Assembly: GCA_959599915.1 (NCBI GenBank)
Contig: CAUGJE010000007.1
Location: 1 to 64,000 of the forward strand
From: an uncultured Collinsella sp.
GTDB taxonomy: Bacteria > Actinomycetota > Coriobacteriia > Coriobacteriales > Coriobacteriaceae
Direction: 5' to 3'
DNA: 64,000 nt
Within the stretch, counting starts at the first letter, position 1. Each line of letters begins with the position of its first letter. Below the pieces are notes generated by a model, which saw only the letters and a program-made list of their open reading frames with translations, had not been told where the DNA came from and searched no databases. Made by a program: the position numbers and the translations under genes. Below, piece by piece: positions 1-8,505 of the stretch.

Positions 1-225
1 CACGCAAAGGAAAGCACTTAATGTGCTTTCCGTCTTGCGCAGGACTGTAGAGCAGCAAACTTAACCGCCCCGCCCGGCAGGCGAGCGGACAGCGAACGAC
101 ATCTGTCCAACAATTCGTGCGAAACACAATGAAAAACCGTTTGATGTGAGTTAATATAAACAACGTCGTGAATCTGACTCCTGCCACATGCATGACAGGG
201 GTTAAACACAAAAAAGGAGTCAACT
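1..225. other. Leader region upstream of ptsH
   Basis: No gene is supported here; the short minus-strand frame at 18-209 has no recognisable content. A perfect 9-bp hairpin (arms 9-17 and 23-31) may be the end of an upstream transcription unit, but it lacks a clear T-run. A TAATAT hexamer at 152-157 could be the ptsH -10 box; I see no convincing -35 box 16-18 bp before it. A strong AAGGAG ribosome-binding site precedes the ATG at 226. Confidence 0.35.
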
Positions 226-489
226 ATGGTTTCTGAGAAGGCTACCCTCGTTAATCCTCAGGGTCTGCACATGCGTCCGGCTGGTCTGTTCGCCTCCACC
301 ATGGGCAAGTACGCCTGTGACGTGACGGTCGTCACCCCCGAGAAGGAGGTCAACGGCAAGTCCCCGATGGCCCTCATGGCTGCTGGTATCCCCTGCGGTA
401 CCGAGGTCGAGGTCAAGTGCGACGGCGCCGACGAGGCCGAGGCTCTGGCTGCTGCCATCGAGCTCATCAAGAGCGGTCTTGGCGAGTAG
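226..489 (+). CDS. ptsH: Phosphocarrier protein HPr
   Basis: HPr accepts phosphate from PEP-phosphorylated enzyme I and passes it to the sugar-specific EIIA domains of the cytoplasmic phosphotransferase system. The 87-residue length is typical of the family. The active-site stretch NPQGLHMRPAG places His at residue 15. Ser46 lies in GKSPMAL, the position phosphorylated by HPr kinase in low-G+C Gram-positives; whether a kinase exists in this organism cannot be seen. A strong AAAGGAG site supports the start. It is followed by ptsI after a 127-bp gap that holds a terminator-like hairpin, so HPr is probably made in excess over enzyme I. Confidence 0.96.
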   Translation: MVSEKATLVNPQGLHMRPAGLFASTMGKYACDVTVVTPEKEVNGKSPMALMAAGIPCGTEVEVKCDGADEAEALAAAIELIKSGLGE

Positions 490-534
490 AACTCAAACGG
501 GTCGCATGTTGAACAACTAAGTTCATATTTGGGG

Positions 535-571
535 GCGCAGTGACCTGTTGTAAGGTAGCTGCGCTCTTTTG
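535..571 (+). terminator. Attenuating terminator between ptsH and ptsI
   Basis: GCGCAG at 535-540 pairs with CTGCGC at 559-564, and ACCT pairs with AGGT inside the stem across two mismatches. The stem is followed by TCTTTTGT. This has the form of an intrinsic terminator that is probably leaky, since ptsI lies in the same direction just downstream. Confidence 0.55.
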
Positions 572-616
572 TCATGGATATGGCAAAACGCTTTATCACA
601 TGACACGGAGAGAGGA

Positions 617-2326
617 ATGGGAATGTATCAGGGAGTCAACGCTTCCGAGGGCATCGGTATCGGCACCGTCATGGTCGCCGTCGATCCCGACTTGACGTTT
701 GAGCCGCACGAGGTTGCTGATTCGGCAGCAGAGAAGGAGCGCTATCAGTCCGCTCTTTCGGTCTTCTGCGAGAAGACCCAGGCTCAGGCCGACCACATGA
801 AGGAGACGGTGGGCGAGGCCGAGGCCGAGATCATGAGCGGACACATTGTCCTGGCTCAGGACCCGGGCATGACCGACGCCATCAACGCCGCCATTGACGG
901 CGGCACCTGCGCCGAGCAGGCGCTCATGGACACCTCGACCATGTTCGAGAACATGTTCCTGTCCATGGACGACGAGATGTTCCGTCTGCGCGCGGCCGAC
1001 ATCGCCGACATCCGCACCGGTATTCTGGCCGAGCTGCTGGGCAAGGAGGTCGTCGACCTCTCCGTCCTGCCCGAGAATACCGTCGTTGTCGTGCACGACC
1101 TCACGCCGTCCATGACCGCCACGATCGATAAGGCCCACGTTGCCGGTATCGTCACCGAGACCGGTGGCCGCACGTCGCACTCCGCGATCATTGCGCGCGC
1201 CCTCGAGATCCCGGCTGTCCTTTCGGTTTCCAACAGCTGCACCGCGTTGCGCAACGGTATGACCGTTGTCGTCGACGGTGGCAAGGGTATCGTCGAGGCC
1301 GATCCCGACGAGGAGACGCTCGCTGCCTACACCGCCAAGGCCGAGGCCTTCGCTGCCGAGAAGGCAGCCCTCGAGGCCTTCCGTGGCAAGCCGTCCGTGA
1401 CTGCCGATGGCATCAAGAAGATCATCGCCTGCAACATCGGTAACCCCGATGACGTGCCCAACGCGCTCGATCACGACGCCGAGGCTATCGGTCTGTTCCG
1501 CTCCGAGTTCCTGTTCATGGACTCTGCTGAGCTTCCTTCCGAGGAGGAGCAGTTCAACGCCTATCGTAAGGTCGCCAGCGCGCTCAAGGGTGCTCCGGTC
1601 ATCATCCGCACGCTCGATGTGGGCGGCGACAAGGAGATTCCGTATCTGCACATGGTCAAGGAAGAGAACCCCTTCATGGGCTTCCGCGCCGTGCGTTACT
1701 GCCTGGCCAATCCCGACCAGTACAAGGTTCAGCTCCGCGCCCTGCTGCGCGCCAGCGCCTTTGGTGACGTCAAGATCATGATCCCGCTCGTCACCTGCGT
1801 CGAGGAGGTCGTGGCCGTCAAGGAGCTCGTCGAGCAGTGCAAGGCCGAGCTGACCGAAGAGGGTCGCAAGTTCAACGAGAACATCGAGGTCGGCATTATG
1901 GTCGAGACGCCTGCCGCCTCGCTGCTCGCTGACCGTCTGGCCGAGGTCGCCGACTTCTTCTCTATCGGCACCAACGACCTCATCGGCTACACCATGTGCG
2001 CCGACCGTGGCAACGACACCATCTCCAACCTGTACCAGGTGTACTATCCCGCCGTGCTCCGCTCGCTCAAGAACATCATCGAGAGCGGCGTGAAGGCCGG
2101 TATCATGGTCGGCATGTGCGGCGAGGCCGCTGCCGATCCGCTGCTTGAGCCGCTGCTGATCAGCTGGGGCCTGGAGGAGTTCTCGATGAGCGCTCCGTCC
2201 ATCCTGCGCGCCCGCAAGACCATCAGCCAGTGGACCAAGGCCGAGTGTGACGAGCTCGCCGAGAAGGCACTCGCCTGCAACACTGCCGCCGAGGTCAAGG
2301 CGCTGCTCGAGTCTGCTGCTCGCTAA
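617..2326 (+). CDS. ptsI: PTS enzyme I (PEP-protein phosphotransferase)
   Basis: Enzyme I transfers phosphate from PEP to a catalytic His and then to HPr. The 569-residue protein has the usual order: N-terminal HPr-binding/phosphohistidine domain with GGRTSHSAIIAR (active His), then the PEP-binding TIM barrel with IIRTLDVGGDK, the FFSIGTNDLIGY segment and GMCGEAA (active Cys) near the end. The frame is open upstream to 569, but the codons before 617 have no ribosome site. GGAG at 607-610 serves the ATG at 617, and AGAGG at 611-615 would serve an alternative ATG at 623. It is one transcription unit with ptsH and probably with the following sugar-phosphate kinase. Confidence 0.95.
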   Translation: MGMYQGVNASEGIGIGTVMVAVDPDLTFEPHEVADSAAEKERYQSALSVFCEKTQAQADHMKETVGEAEAEIMSGHIVLAQDPGMTDAINAAIDGGTCAEQALMDTSTMFENMFLSMDDEMFRLRAADIADIRTGILAELLGKEVVDLSVLPENTVVVVHDLTPSMTATIDKAHVAGIVTETGGRTSHSAIIARALEIPAVLSVSNSCTALRNGMTVVVDGGKGIVEADPDEETLAAYTAKAEAFAAEKAALEAFRGKPSVTADGIKKIIACNIGNPDDVPNALDHDAEAIGLFRSEFLFMDSAELPSEEEQFNAYRKVASALKGAPVIIRTLDVGGDKEIPYLHMVKEENPFMGFRAVRYCLANPDQYKVQLRALLRASAFGDVKIMIPLVTCVEEVVAVKELVEQCKAELTEEGRKFNENIEVGIMVETPAASLLADRLAEVADFFSIGTNDLIGYTMCADRGNDTISNLYQVYYPAVLRSLKNIIESGVKAGIMVGMCGEAAADPLLEPLLISWGLEEFSMSAPSILRARKTISQWTKAECDELAEKALACNTAAEVKALLESAAR

Positions 2327-2343
2327 TTTGGTATCAGAGGTAA

Positions 2344-2373
2344 CCGCGTGGTTGGAATGGGCCAATCACGCGG
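2344..2373 (+). other. Intergenic hairpin, ptsI/pfkB
   Basis: CCGCGTGGTTGG (2344-2355) pairs with CCAATCACGCGG (2362-2373) with one mismatch and a 6-nt loop. There is no T-run, so it looks like an RNA-stability or processing element rather than a terminator. Confidence 0.4.
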
Positions 2374-2400
2374 CCCTCACATATACAGGGGGTACTGTAA

Positions 2401-3333
2401 ATGTTCTACACGCTAACCGCTAACCCGGCTGTCGACATGACGGTTTCGAGCTCTCCGCTCGAGCCCGATGAGAACGTCCGCACCGGCTCGGCCAGCTACA
2501 CGGCTAACGGCAAGGGCCTCGACGTGTCCTTCGCCTTTAAGAAGATGGGCGTCGACACCGTCGCGCTCGGCTTCTTCGCTGGCTTCACGGGCAAGTTTAT
2601 CGTCGAGGAGGTCATGAACCTGGGTTGCCTGTGCCGCCCGGTCTGGACCGACGGCATCACGCGTATCAACACCTACGTCAACGATGGCCAGCACGAGTAC
2701 GGCATCCTCAACCCCGGTGCTCCTATTACGCCGCAGCACCAGGAGGAGCTCTACAACATCCTGGACACCGCGGGCGATCTTGAGTGCCTGATCGTCTCCG
2801 GCTCCGTGCCTCCCAAAGCTACGCCCGACTTCCTGGCTCAGGTCATGGAGCACGCTCAGGCCCGTGGCGCCGATGTCGTCCTGGACCTGTCCTCCGACAA
2901 GCTCAAGGAGCTCGCTCACAAGAAGCCGCTGCTCATCAAGCCGAACCATCACGAGATGAAGGCTATCTTCGGCGTGCCGGTCGACACCGACGACGAGGTC
3001 CGCGTTGCCATGAAGATGGCTCACGATGCGGGCGTTCAGAACGTGCTGCTCACCCGTGGTAGCCGTGGCGACGCCTACTTCTCCAACGGAGAGGACATTT
3101 GGTACGCCAAGCGTGAGTTCAACATCAAGCTGGTCTCTTCCGTCTGCGCCGGCGACTGCACCCTCGCTGCGTTCCTGCACAAGTGGTACAGGGATCGCGA
3201 CAACGTCGAGGAGGCCATGAAGCTCGCTATGGCCACCGGCGCCAACGTCGCTGAGTCCGTCGGCATCGGCGACTTCGGTCACGTTGACGAGTACAGCAAG
3301 CGCGTTGCTGTCCGCAAGCTCGATCGTCAGTAA
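2401..3333 (+). CDS. 1-phosphofructokinase-type PfkB kinase (copy 1)
   Basis: This 310-residue sugar-phosphate kinase starts FYTLTANPAVD, the typical N-terminus of FruK/LacC enzymes, which phosphorylate fructose-1-phosphate or tagatose-6-phosphate with ATP. The family segments are recognisable: NGKGLDVSF near residue 38, the VSGSVPP stretch near 137, and KPNHHE near 180. The C-terminal anion-hole motif, normally GAGD, reads CAGD here, with the catalytic Asp kept. It follows ptsHI, which fits phosphorylated sugars delivered by the PTS, but no sugar-specific EII is in the window, so the substrate is open. GGGGG precedes the ATG. A strong terminator follows at 3362-3392. Confidence 0.85.
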   Translation: MFYTLTANPAVDMTVSSSPLEPDENVRTGSASYTANGKGLDVSFAFKKMGVDTVALGFFAGFTGKFIVEEVMNLGCLCRPVWTDGITRINTYVNDGQHEYGILNPGAPITPQHQEELYNILDTAGDLECLIVSGSVPPKATPDFLAQVMEHAQARGADVVLDLSSDKLKELAHKKPLLIKPNHHEMKAIFGVPVDTDDEVRVAMKMAHDAGVQNVLLTRGSRGDAYFSNGEDIWYAKREFNIKLVSSVCAGDCTLAAFLHKWYRDRDNVEEAMKLAMATGANVAESVGIGDFGHVDEYSKRVAVRKLDRQ

Positions 3334-3361
3334 TCGAAACGCGACATATTCGTGCGCATGC

Positions 3362-3392
3362 GGCGCCCCGGTTTCGGCTGGGGCGCCTTTTT
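3362..3392 (+). terminator. Intrinsic terminator after the first PfkB gene
   Basis: GGCGCCCC (3362-3369) pairs perfectly with GGGGCGCC (3380-3387) and is followed by five T residues. Confidence 0.85.
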
Positions 3393-3521
3393 GTTCCGCC
3401 ACGGGGGAGAGGAGTCCTTCCGTACTTCATCGCTTCCACACCGTTCACCGAGTTGTCCTAGCCTTTTACCGATGCGTGGAATATACTTTCATTAACACGT
3501 TGCCTTGTGAAAGGAACATTC

Positions 3522-4454
3522 ATGATTTACACGCTCACTGCAAATCCCGCCATTGACTACAACATCACCTGCGACGGTCTTGCTGCCAACACCGTCACGC
3601 GTACCCGCAACGCCGTCTACACGCCCAACGGCAAGGGCCTCAACGTCTCGTTTACGCTCGACCACTACGGCGTCGACACCACGATCCTGGGCTTTTTCGC
3701 CGGTTTCTCGGGCGAGTTTATCGTTAAGGGCGCCGAGGCCCTGGGCGTGCCCGTCAAGCCCGTGTGGACCGACGGCATCACGCGCGTCAATGTGTTCCTC
3801 AACGCCGGCCCCGACACCGAGTACAACATGGTCAACGCCGGTGCCGCCATCAACGAGGCCAACGAGCGGGAGATGTTTGAGCTCATCGATTCGCTCGATG
3901 ACATGACCTGCCTGGTCATCAGCGGCTCGCTGCCTCCCAACACTTCCGAGGGCTTCCTGGCCGAGGTCCTGCGCCGCGTCAAGGCCAAGGGGGCCGAGTT
4001 CGTGCTCGATATCTCGAGCCATCAGCTGGCAGACCTCATTGCCATGGAGCCGCTGCTGATTAAGCCCAATGACGACGAGCTGCTCGATATCTTTGGCATT
4101 AAGGTAAGCGGCGGCGACGATGAGTCCGTCAAGGGTGCCATGGCCGAGCTGCACGCCAAGGGCGCTAAGAACGTGCTGCTGACGCTCGGCGGCGCCGGTG
4201 CGTACTTCTCCAACGGCGAGCACATCTGGTTTGCCAACCGTACTTTTGAGGTTAAGCTGCTGTCGACGGTGTGCGCCGGCGATTCTTCGCTGGCCGCCTT
4301 CCTGTCCGTGTGGCACGACGCCCCGGAGCGCGTCGAGGACGCCCTGCGTCTCTCGATGGCCACCGGCGCTAACGTGGTCGAGTGCCCCGGTCTGGGCGAC
4401 TTCGCCAAGGTCGATGAGTATCAGAAGGGTATTGCAATCCGTCAGGTTTGCTAG
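3522..4454 (+). CDS. 1-phosphofructokinase-type PfkB kinase (copy 2)
   Basis: A second 310-residue PfkB kinase, clearly paralogous to the preceding gene: same length, IYTLTANPAIDYN start, NGKGLNVSF, VISGSLPPN, KPNDDE and VCAGDSSLAAF. As in copy 1, the first Gly of the GAGD anion hole is Cys. The frame is open to a GTG at 3507, but GAAAGGAA at 3509-3516 sits correctly for the ATG at 3522. It has its own upstream gap and its own terminator (4488-4522), so it is probably transcribed separately from copy 1. Substrate could be fructose-1-phosphate, tagatose-6-phosphate or similar; sequence alone does not decide. Confidence 0.83.
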   Translation: MIYTLTANPAIDYNITCDGLAANTVTRTRNAVYTPNGKGLNVSFTLDHYGVDTTILGFFAGFSGEFIVKGAEALGVPVKPVWTDGITRVNVFLNAGPDTEYNMVNAGAAINEANEREMFELIDSLDDMTCLVISGSLPPNTSEGFLAEVLRRVKAKGAEFVLDISSHQLADLIAMEPLLIKPNDDELLDIFGIKVSGGDDESVKGAMAELHAKGAKNVLLTLGGAGAYFSNGEHIWFANRTFEVKLLSTVCAGDSSLAAFLSVWHDAPERVEDALRLSMATGANVVECPGLGDFAKVDEYQKGIAIRQVC

Positions 4455-4487
4455 TTCCGGCACCTTGCCTGAATAGTTCAATTATTT

Positions 4488-4522
4488 CGCATCCGTCTTA
4501 GACCAGGACGGATGCGTTTTTG
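4488..4522 (+). terminator. Intrinsic terminator after the second PfkB gene
   Basis: CGCATCCGTC (4488-4497) pairs perfectly with GACGGATGCG (4507-4516), followed by a T-run. Confidence 0.88.
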
Positions 4523-4618
4523 TTTATCGGACTTGCGTGTGCAGTGGAGGCTGTTTCTTGCTAGACTTCTTGCAGACGCAATCGATAGCCAATTTGATAG
4601 TCGCAGGAGGCCATAGGC

Positions 4619-6013
4619 ATGTGCAATGTTTCGCTCAACGGTACGCAGCCGACCGATGCCTCTATCCGTGTCCTGCGTGCGCTTGAGGCAGCAGGTCTTG
4701 AGGCTTGGTACGTGGGTGGTTGGGTACGTGATGCGCTGATGGGATGCCCCAGCCACGATGTCGACATGTGCTGCAGCGGCCTGTGGCTGGAGTCCAAGGC
4801 GGCACTCGAGGCCGCCGGCATTGCGGTAGTTGAGTCGGGCATTAAATTTGGCGGCATTACGGCTATTTGCGATGGCGAGCGCATTGAGGTCACCACCTAT
4901 CGCCTGGACGGCTTCTATACCGACGGTCGTCATCCTCAGAGTGTGGAGCGCGCCGCTTCGCTTGAGGACGATCTGGCGCGCCGCGACTTTACCGTCAATG
5001 CCATGGCGTGGCATCCCGAGCGCGGCCTTGTCGACCGCTACGATGGCCAGGGCGACCTAGACCGCAAGCTGATTCGTGCCGTCGGAGATGCCAAGCGCCG
5101 CTTTAACGAGGATGCCCTGCGCATGCTGCGTGCGGTGCGTTTTGCCTGCCGCCTGGACTTTGTGATTGAGCCCGAGACCAAGTGTGCCCTTGCCGAGTGC
5201 GCGCCGCTGCTCGATGCCGTGGCGCGCGAGCGCGTGGGTATTGAGCTCGAGGGCATTCTATCGACCGGCCACGGGGGAGACGCGATGCTGCGCTACCCCG
5301 AGCTCATCTGCGCCGCCGTGCCCGAGCTTGCGCCGGCTCGTGGGTTTGACCAGCGCAGTGTCTATCATGCGTTTAACGTCTACGAACATATCGCCCGCGT
5401 GCTGACGGTGGCAGGGGAGCTGGCGCTGTGCGATGGCGTGGCGCCTTCGCCGAGCTTAATGTGGGCAGCGTTTTTGCATGACGTCTCCAAGCCCGATTGC
5501 TTTACGGTCGATCACGCCGGCAGCGGCCACTTCTACGGTCATCCCGAGCTCGGCGCCAAGAAGGCGCGCGTCATTATGGATCGCCTGGCGCTCTCGCACG
5601 ATTTGGTGCGCGATGTGTGCCTGCTCATCAAATACCATGACAAGCCGCTGCGCCCCGAGCGCTCCTGCCTGCTCAATATGATGCGCGCGCTTTCGGGCGA
5701 GGGCGTCGACACGCCGCGTCTGATGGACGAGCTCATGGATCTTAAGCGTGCTGACACACTTGGTAAGGCCCCGTCGTGCTTCTATTACGTCGAGACGATT
5801 GAGGAGATGCGCGCGATGGCGCACGAGCTGCTGAAGGCGGGGGAGCCCTATACGCTCAAGATGCTCGCCATTAACGGCGGCGACCTGATCCGCGCCGGTG
5901 TGAAGCCGGGGCCCGAGCTAGGCCAGCTACTCAACTCCGCCCTCGACGCCGTGATCGAAGACAACATTTCCAACGAGCGCGAAGCTCTTTTGGTCCATCT
6001 CAACTTGAATTAG
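4619..6013 (+). CDS. cca: CCA tRNA nucleotidyltransferase with HD domain
   Basis: This enzyme adds or repairs the 3' CCA of tRNAs using CTP and ATP. The 464-residue protein begins with the class II nucleotidyltransferase head: VGGWVRDALMG near residue 32, the catalytic HDVDM carboxylates, and RRDFTVNAMA near 120. A C-terminal HD phosphohydrolase domain is shown by AAFLHDVSKPD and later KYHDKPL. An AGGAGG site ahead of the ATG fixes the start. It sits just upstream of two tRNA-Glu genes but has its own stop and a separate tRNA promoter. Confidence 0.93.
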   Translation: MCNVSLNGTQPTDASIRVLRALEAAGLEAWYVGGWVRDALMGCPSHDVDMCCSGLWLESKAALEAAGIAVVESGIKFGGITAICDGERIEVTTYRLDGFYTDGRHPQSVERAASLEDDLARRDFTVNAMAWHPERGLVDRYDGQGDLDRKLIRAVGDAKRRFNEDALRMLRAVRFACRLDFVIEPETKCALAECAPLLDAVARERVGIELEGILSTGHGGDAMLRYPELICAAVPELAPARGFDQRSVYHAFNVYEHIARVLTVAGELALCDGVAPSPSLMWAAFLHDVSKPDCFTVDHAGSGHFYGHPELGAKKARVIMDRLALSHDLVRDVCLLIKYHDKPLRPERSCLLNMMRALSGEGVDTPRLMDELMDLKRADTLGKAPSCFYYVETIEEMRAMAHELLKAGEPYTLKMLAINGGDLIRAGVKPGPELGQLLNSALDAVIEDNISNEREALLVHLNLN

Positions 6014-6078
6014 CTACCCAGTTTACCTGCGCGTTCCATAACCTGCCGACAATTTTTTCGGCAATTTGGAATTTCTTC

Positions 6079-6107
6079 TTGCGCTGATGTTTTTTGTCCC
6101 GTAATAT
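6079..6107 (+). promoter_or_regulatory. Promoter of the tRNA-Glu pair
   Basis: TTGCGC (6079-6084) and TAATAT (6102-6107) are separated by exactly 17 bp and end 34 bp before the first tRNA-Glu, a good housekeeping-sigma promoter. Confidence 0.75.
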
Positions 6108-6141
6108 ATGTCCTCGCAGCACGGCAGTGCAGATGTCATGT

Positions 6142-6218
6142 GGCCCGTTCGTCTAGCGGTTTAGGACGCCGCCCTCTCAAGGCGGAGATCACCAGTTCGA
6201 ATCTGGTACGGGCTACCA
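6142..6218 (+). tRNA. tRNA-Glu(CTC), copy 1
   Basis: The 77-nt gene folds as a cloverleaf: acceptor GGCCCGT/ACGGGCT with a G-U first pair, anticodon stem CCGCC/GGCGG around loop CTCTCAA (anticodon CTC), T-loop GTTCGAATC, and an encoded CCA end. Confidence 0.95.
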
Positions 6219-6240
6219 CTTCTTTTCTGCTGAGGTCTAT

Positions 6241-6317
6241 GGCCCGTTCGTCTAGCGGTTTAGGACGCCGCCCTCTCAAGGCGGAGATCACCAGTTCGAA
6301 TCTGGTACGGGCTACCA
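6241..6317 (+). tRNA. tRNA-Glu(CTC), copy 2
   Basis: Identical to the copy 99 bp upstream over all 77 nt; the two are separated by 22 nt and share one promoter and one terminator, so they are processed from one transcript. Confidence 0.95.
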
Positions 6318-6328
6318 CGCATCTGATA

Positions 6329-6359
6329 CCCGGTCTTCCCATGGAAGGCCGGGTTTTTT
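6329..6359 (+). terminator. Terminator of the tRNA-Glu transcript
   Basis: CCCGGTCTTCC pairs with GGAAGGCCGGG across a two-base loop, with one mismatch, and is followed by six T residues. Confidence 0.85.
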
Positions 6360-6467
6360 ATTTTCAAACAACCGTCTGCAATTCCCGTTTGAACCAGAGC
6401 TTTGCGTTCTGCCTATGGCCCTTACGGGTACAATAACCAAGATATTTTGACTGTTAGAAGGAGTCTC

Positions 6468-7775
6468 ATGATGGAGTCCTCTCAGCATACGTCTAAGCCC
6501 CAGGTCGAGGTTGAGGCCTCGGGCGGAGATGACAATAAGAGCGCACGCCGCGGCGCCATCTTTATCGGCGTCGTGCTGGTGGGTTATATCGTCTATCTGG
6601 TGGTAACCGGGCAGATGGGGCAGTTCTGGGCCGCTATGTCGAGCGTCCAGGCGCCATGGCTCGTTATCGCGTGTCTTTGCATGTTCATGTATCTGTTCTT
6701 TGGCATTGTGGCCTATGCGATCGCCGTTTGGCTCGACCCTTATTCGCCCGTCGGCATTCGCGACCTGATCTCGGTCGAGGCGAGCGGTATCTTCTTTGGC
6801 AACCTGACGCCCATGATGATGGGCTCTACGCCCGCCCAGATTTACCGCCTGACCAAGGCAGGCCAAAATGTCGGCGAGGCCGGTGCCACGCAGTTCACGC
6901 GCTTTATCGTGTATCAGTTTGGCCTCGTTGCCTGGGGCGCCATTCTGCTGCTTGCCCGAATGCCGTTTTTCGCCGAGCGCTATGGCGACATGACGCTGCT
7001 GTGCGTCTTTAGCTTTGGCGGTCACTGCTGCATTCTGCTTGGCATCTTTGCCGTCGCGCTCATGCCTAAGACCGTCACGCGCGTCGCGCACTGCATTATC
7101 AATTGGCTCGAGCGAATGGGCGTCTCGGCCACCAAGATTGAGGGCTGGCGTACGTTTGTCGACGGCGAAATCTACTCTTTCTCCGAGAAGTTCAAGCTTT
7201 CAGCCGGCCACTTTTCGTCCATGCTGCTCACGGTGGTCATCACCATGATGCAGCTCGCGTTTTTCTACCTCGTGCCGTATTTCCTGATGCTTGCCTTTGG
7301 CCACCACGAGGTCGACTTTTTCTCGGTCATGGCCGCGAGCGCCTTTGTCCAGCTGTTGAGCTCTGCGGTCCCCTTGCCCGGTGGAACTGGTGGCGCTGAG
7401 GGCGGCTTTGCATTGTTCTTGGGTCATTTCTTTGGGTCGGCTTCGACCGCCGGCTATCTGCTGTGGCGCCTCATTACGTTTATTGCGCCGACCATTTTGG
7501 CTGCGCCCCTGTTGGGCCTTAAGAGCGCCCACAACGAGAGCATCCATGCGCGCTGGGATCGCGTGATGCGCAAACTCGGCCGCACGCCTCAGACGCCCTC
7601 TGCGCCCACTAAGCCGCACCCCACGAATGCTGTTACCGTTGATCCCAAGAAGCACGCTCAGAAGGCTTCTGGGACCGCTAAGCCGGCTCATAAAGCCTAT
7701 GTGCGCCAGACAGGCGACGGTATTCGCGTATCTCCGTCGGCACTCAATAAGAAGAAGCACCCTAAGTCGCAGTAG
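6468..7775 (+). CDS. Flippase-like integral membrane protein (UPF0104/LPG synthase TM family)
   Basis: A 435-residue membrane protein with several hydrophobic segments (the first at about residues 25-45, in IFIGVVLVGYIVYLVV). Family-type features include the polar NLTPMMMGSTPAQIYRL loop and PLPGGTGGAEGGFALF, which resemble the membrane domain of lysylphosphatidylglycerol synthases/flippases (UPF0104, YbhN). No synthase domain is attached, so a lipid- or glycolipid-translocating role is inferred only. The last ~65 residues form a basic, Pro/Lys-rich cytoplasmic tail ending in KKKHPKSQ. AGAAGGAG precedes two adjacent ATGs at 6468 and 6471; either can be the start. The frame upstream to 6402 lacks a ribosome site. 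Confidence 0.78.
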   Translation: MMESSQHTSKPQVEVEASGGDDNKSARRGAIFIGVVLVGYIVYLVVTGQMGQFWAAMSSVQAPWLVIACLCMFMYLFFGIVAYAIAVWLDPYSPVGIRDLISVEASGIFFGNLTPMMMGSTPAQIYRLTKAGQNVGEAGATQFTRFIVYQFGLVAWGAILLLARMPFFAERYGDMTLLCVFSFGGHCCILLGIFAVALMPKTVTRVAHCIINWLERMGVSATKIEGWRTFVDGEIYSFSEKFKLSAGHFSSMLLTVVITMMQLAFFYLVPYFLMLAFGHHEVDFFSVMAASAFVQLLSSAVPLPGGTGGAEGGFALFLGHFFGSASTAGYLLWRLITFIAPTILAAPLLGLKSAHNESIHARWDRVMRKLGRTPQTPSAPTKPHPTNAVTVDPKKHAQKASGTAKPAHKAYVRQTGDGIRVSPSALNKKKHPKSQ

Positions 7776-7891
7776 GGCAGTCGTGCGTTCTTCATATTGC
7801 CGGGCTTTTTTGTGCCGGATGGGGGATAATCCTCTTACGTAGATAATCTCTCATCTGTTGATGAATGCCCGCATATCGAAGGGACACGCCC

Positions 7892-8503
7892 ATGGCCACC
7901 AGCAAACCGCGTATTGATCGCCGCATCGTTCGCAGCCGCAATGCCATCCTTTCCGCTTTCGAGCGCCTGCTCATGGAAAAGCCGCTGGCAGACATTACGG
8001 TGAGTGCCATCGCGCGCGAGGCCAATGTCGACCGCAAGACCTTTTACGTTCACTTTGGTACGGTCGACGGCCTGCTCGATGCCATTGCCGTCGATGTGGT
8101 GGAGATGATTGTCGACTCGGTCGAGAAAACGCTTGCTTCAATGGACGGTGACACCAACGAGCGCGCCCTGGGAGCGGCGGCGACCTTCTTTAAAACCGTT
8201 AACGAGGCGTTATGCAACAACCTGGTGCTCAATCGTCAGCTGATCGAGAACATTCCGCTCGATGATTTTATGGCTCGTCTTCGTGCACCTCTCGAGCACG
8301 AGATTGCCGAGCGCAATCTGCTGCCCCAAGGCCTTAAGGATGAGATGTTCGACTACTATCTGGCGTTTTTGCTGTCAGGCATTATCGGTATCTATCGCAC
8401 GTGGGCGCTGTCTGACGGCTCGGTTCCTATTGAGCGCGTCTCTGAGGTCGCCAACGACCTGACTCTCAATGGCCTGTCGAGTCTGGAATCTCGCTTGGAT
8501 TAG
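7892..8503 (+). CDS. TetR/AcrR family transcriptional regulator
   Basis: A 203-residue protein with an N-terminal helix-turn-helix, DITVSAIAREANVDRKTFY near residues 33-52, followed by VHFGTVDGLLDAI, the usual TetR recognition region. The C-terminal ligand domain is not assignable. GAAGGGAC ahead of the ATG at 7892 supports that start over an upstream ATG at 7865. Its target is unclear: it precedes the left edge of the cobalamin island and converges on the transporter operon. It may originally have regulated a neighbour that is now lost. Confidence 0.85.
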   Translation: MATSKPRIDRRIVRSRNAILSAFERLLMEKPLADITVSAIAREANVDRKTFYVHFGTVDGLLDAIAVDVVEMIVDSVEKTLASMDGDTNERALGAAATFFKTVNEALCNNLVLNRQLIENIPLDDFMARLRAPLEHEIAERNLLPQGLKDEMFDYYLAFLLSGIIGIYRTWALSDGSVPIERVSEVANDLTLNGLSSLESRLD

Positions 8504-8505
8504 GC

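Noticed and set aside
596..2365. 589-codon open frame on the minus strand opposite ptsI
   Set aside because: It is the mirror of the ptsI codon pattern; composition is Asp/Gly/Leu/His-rich with no family motifs, while ptsI has every catalytic motif.
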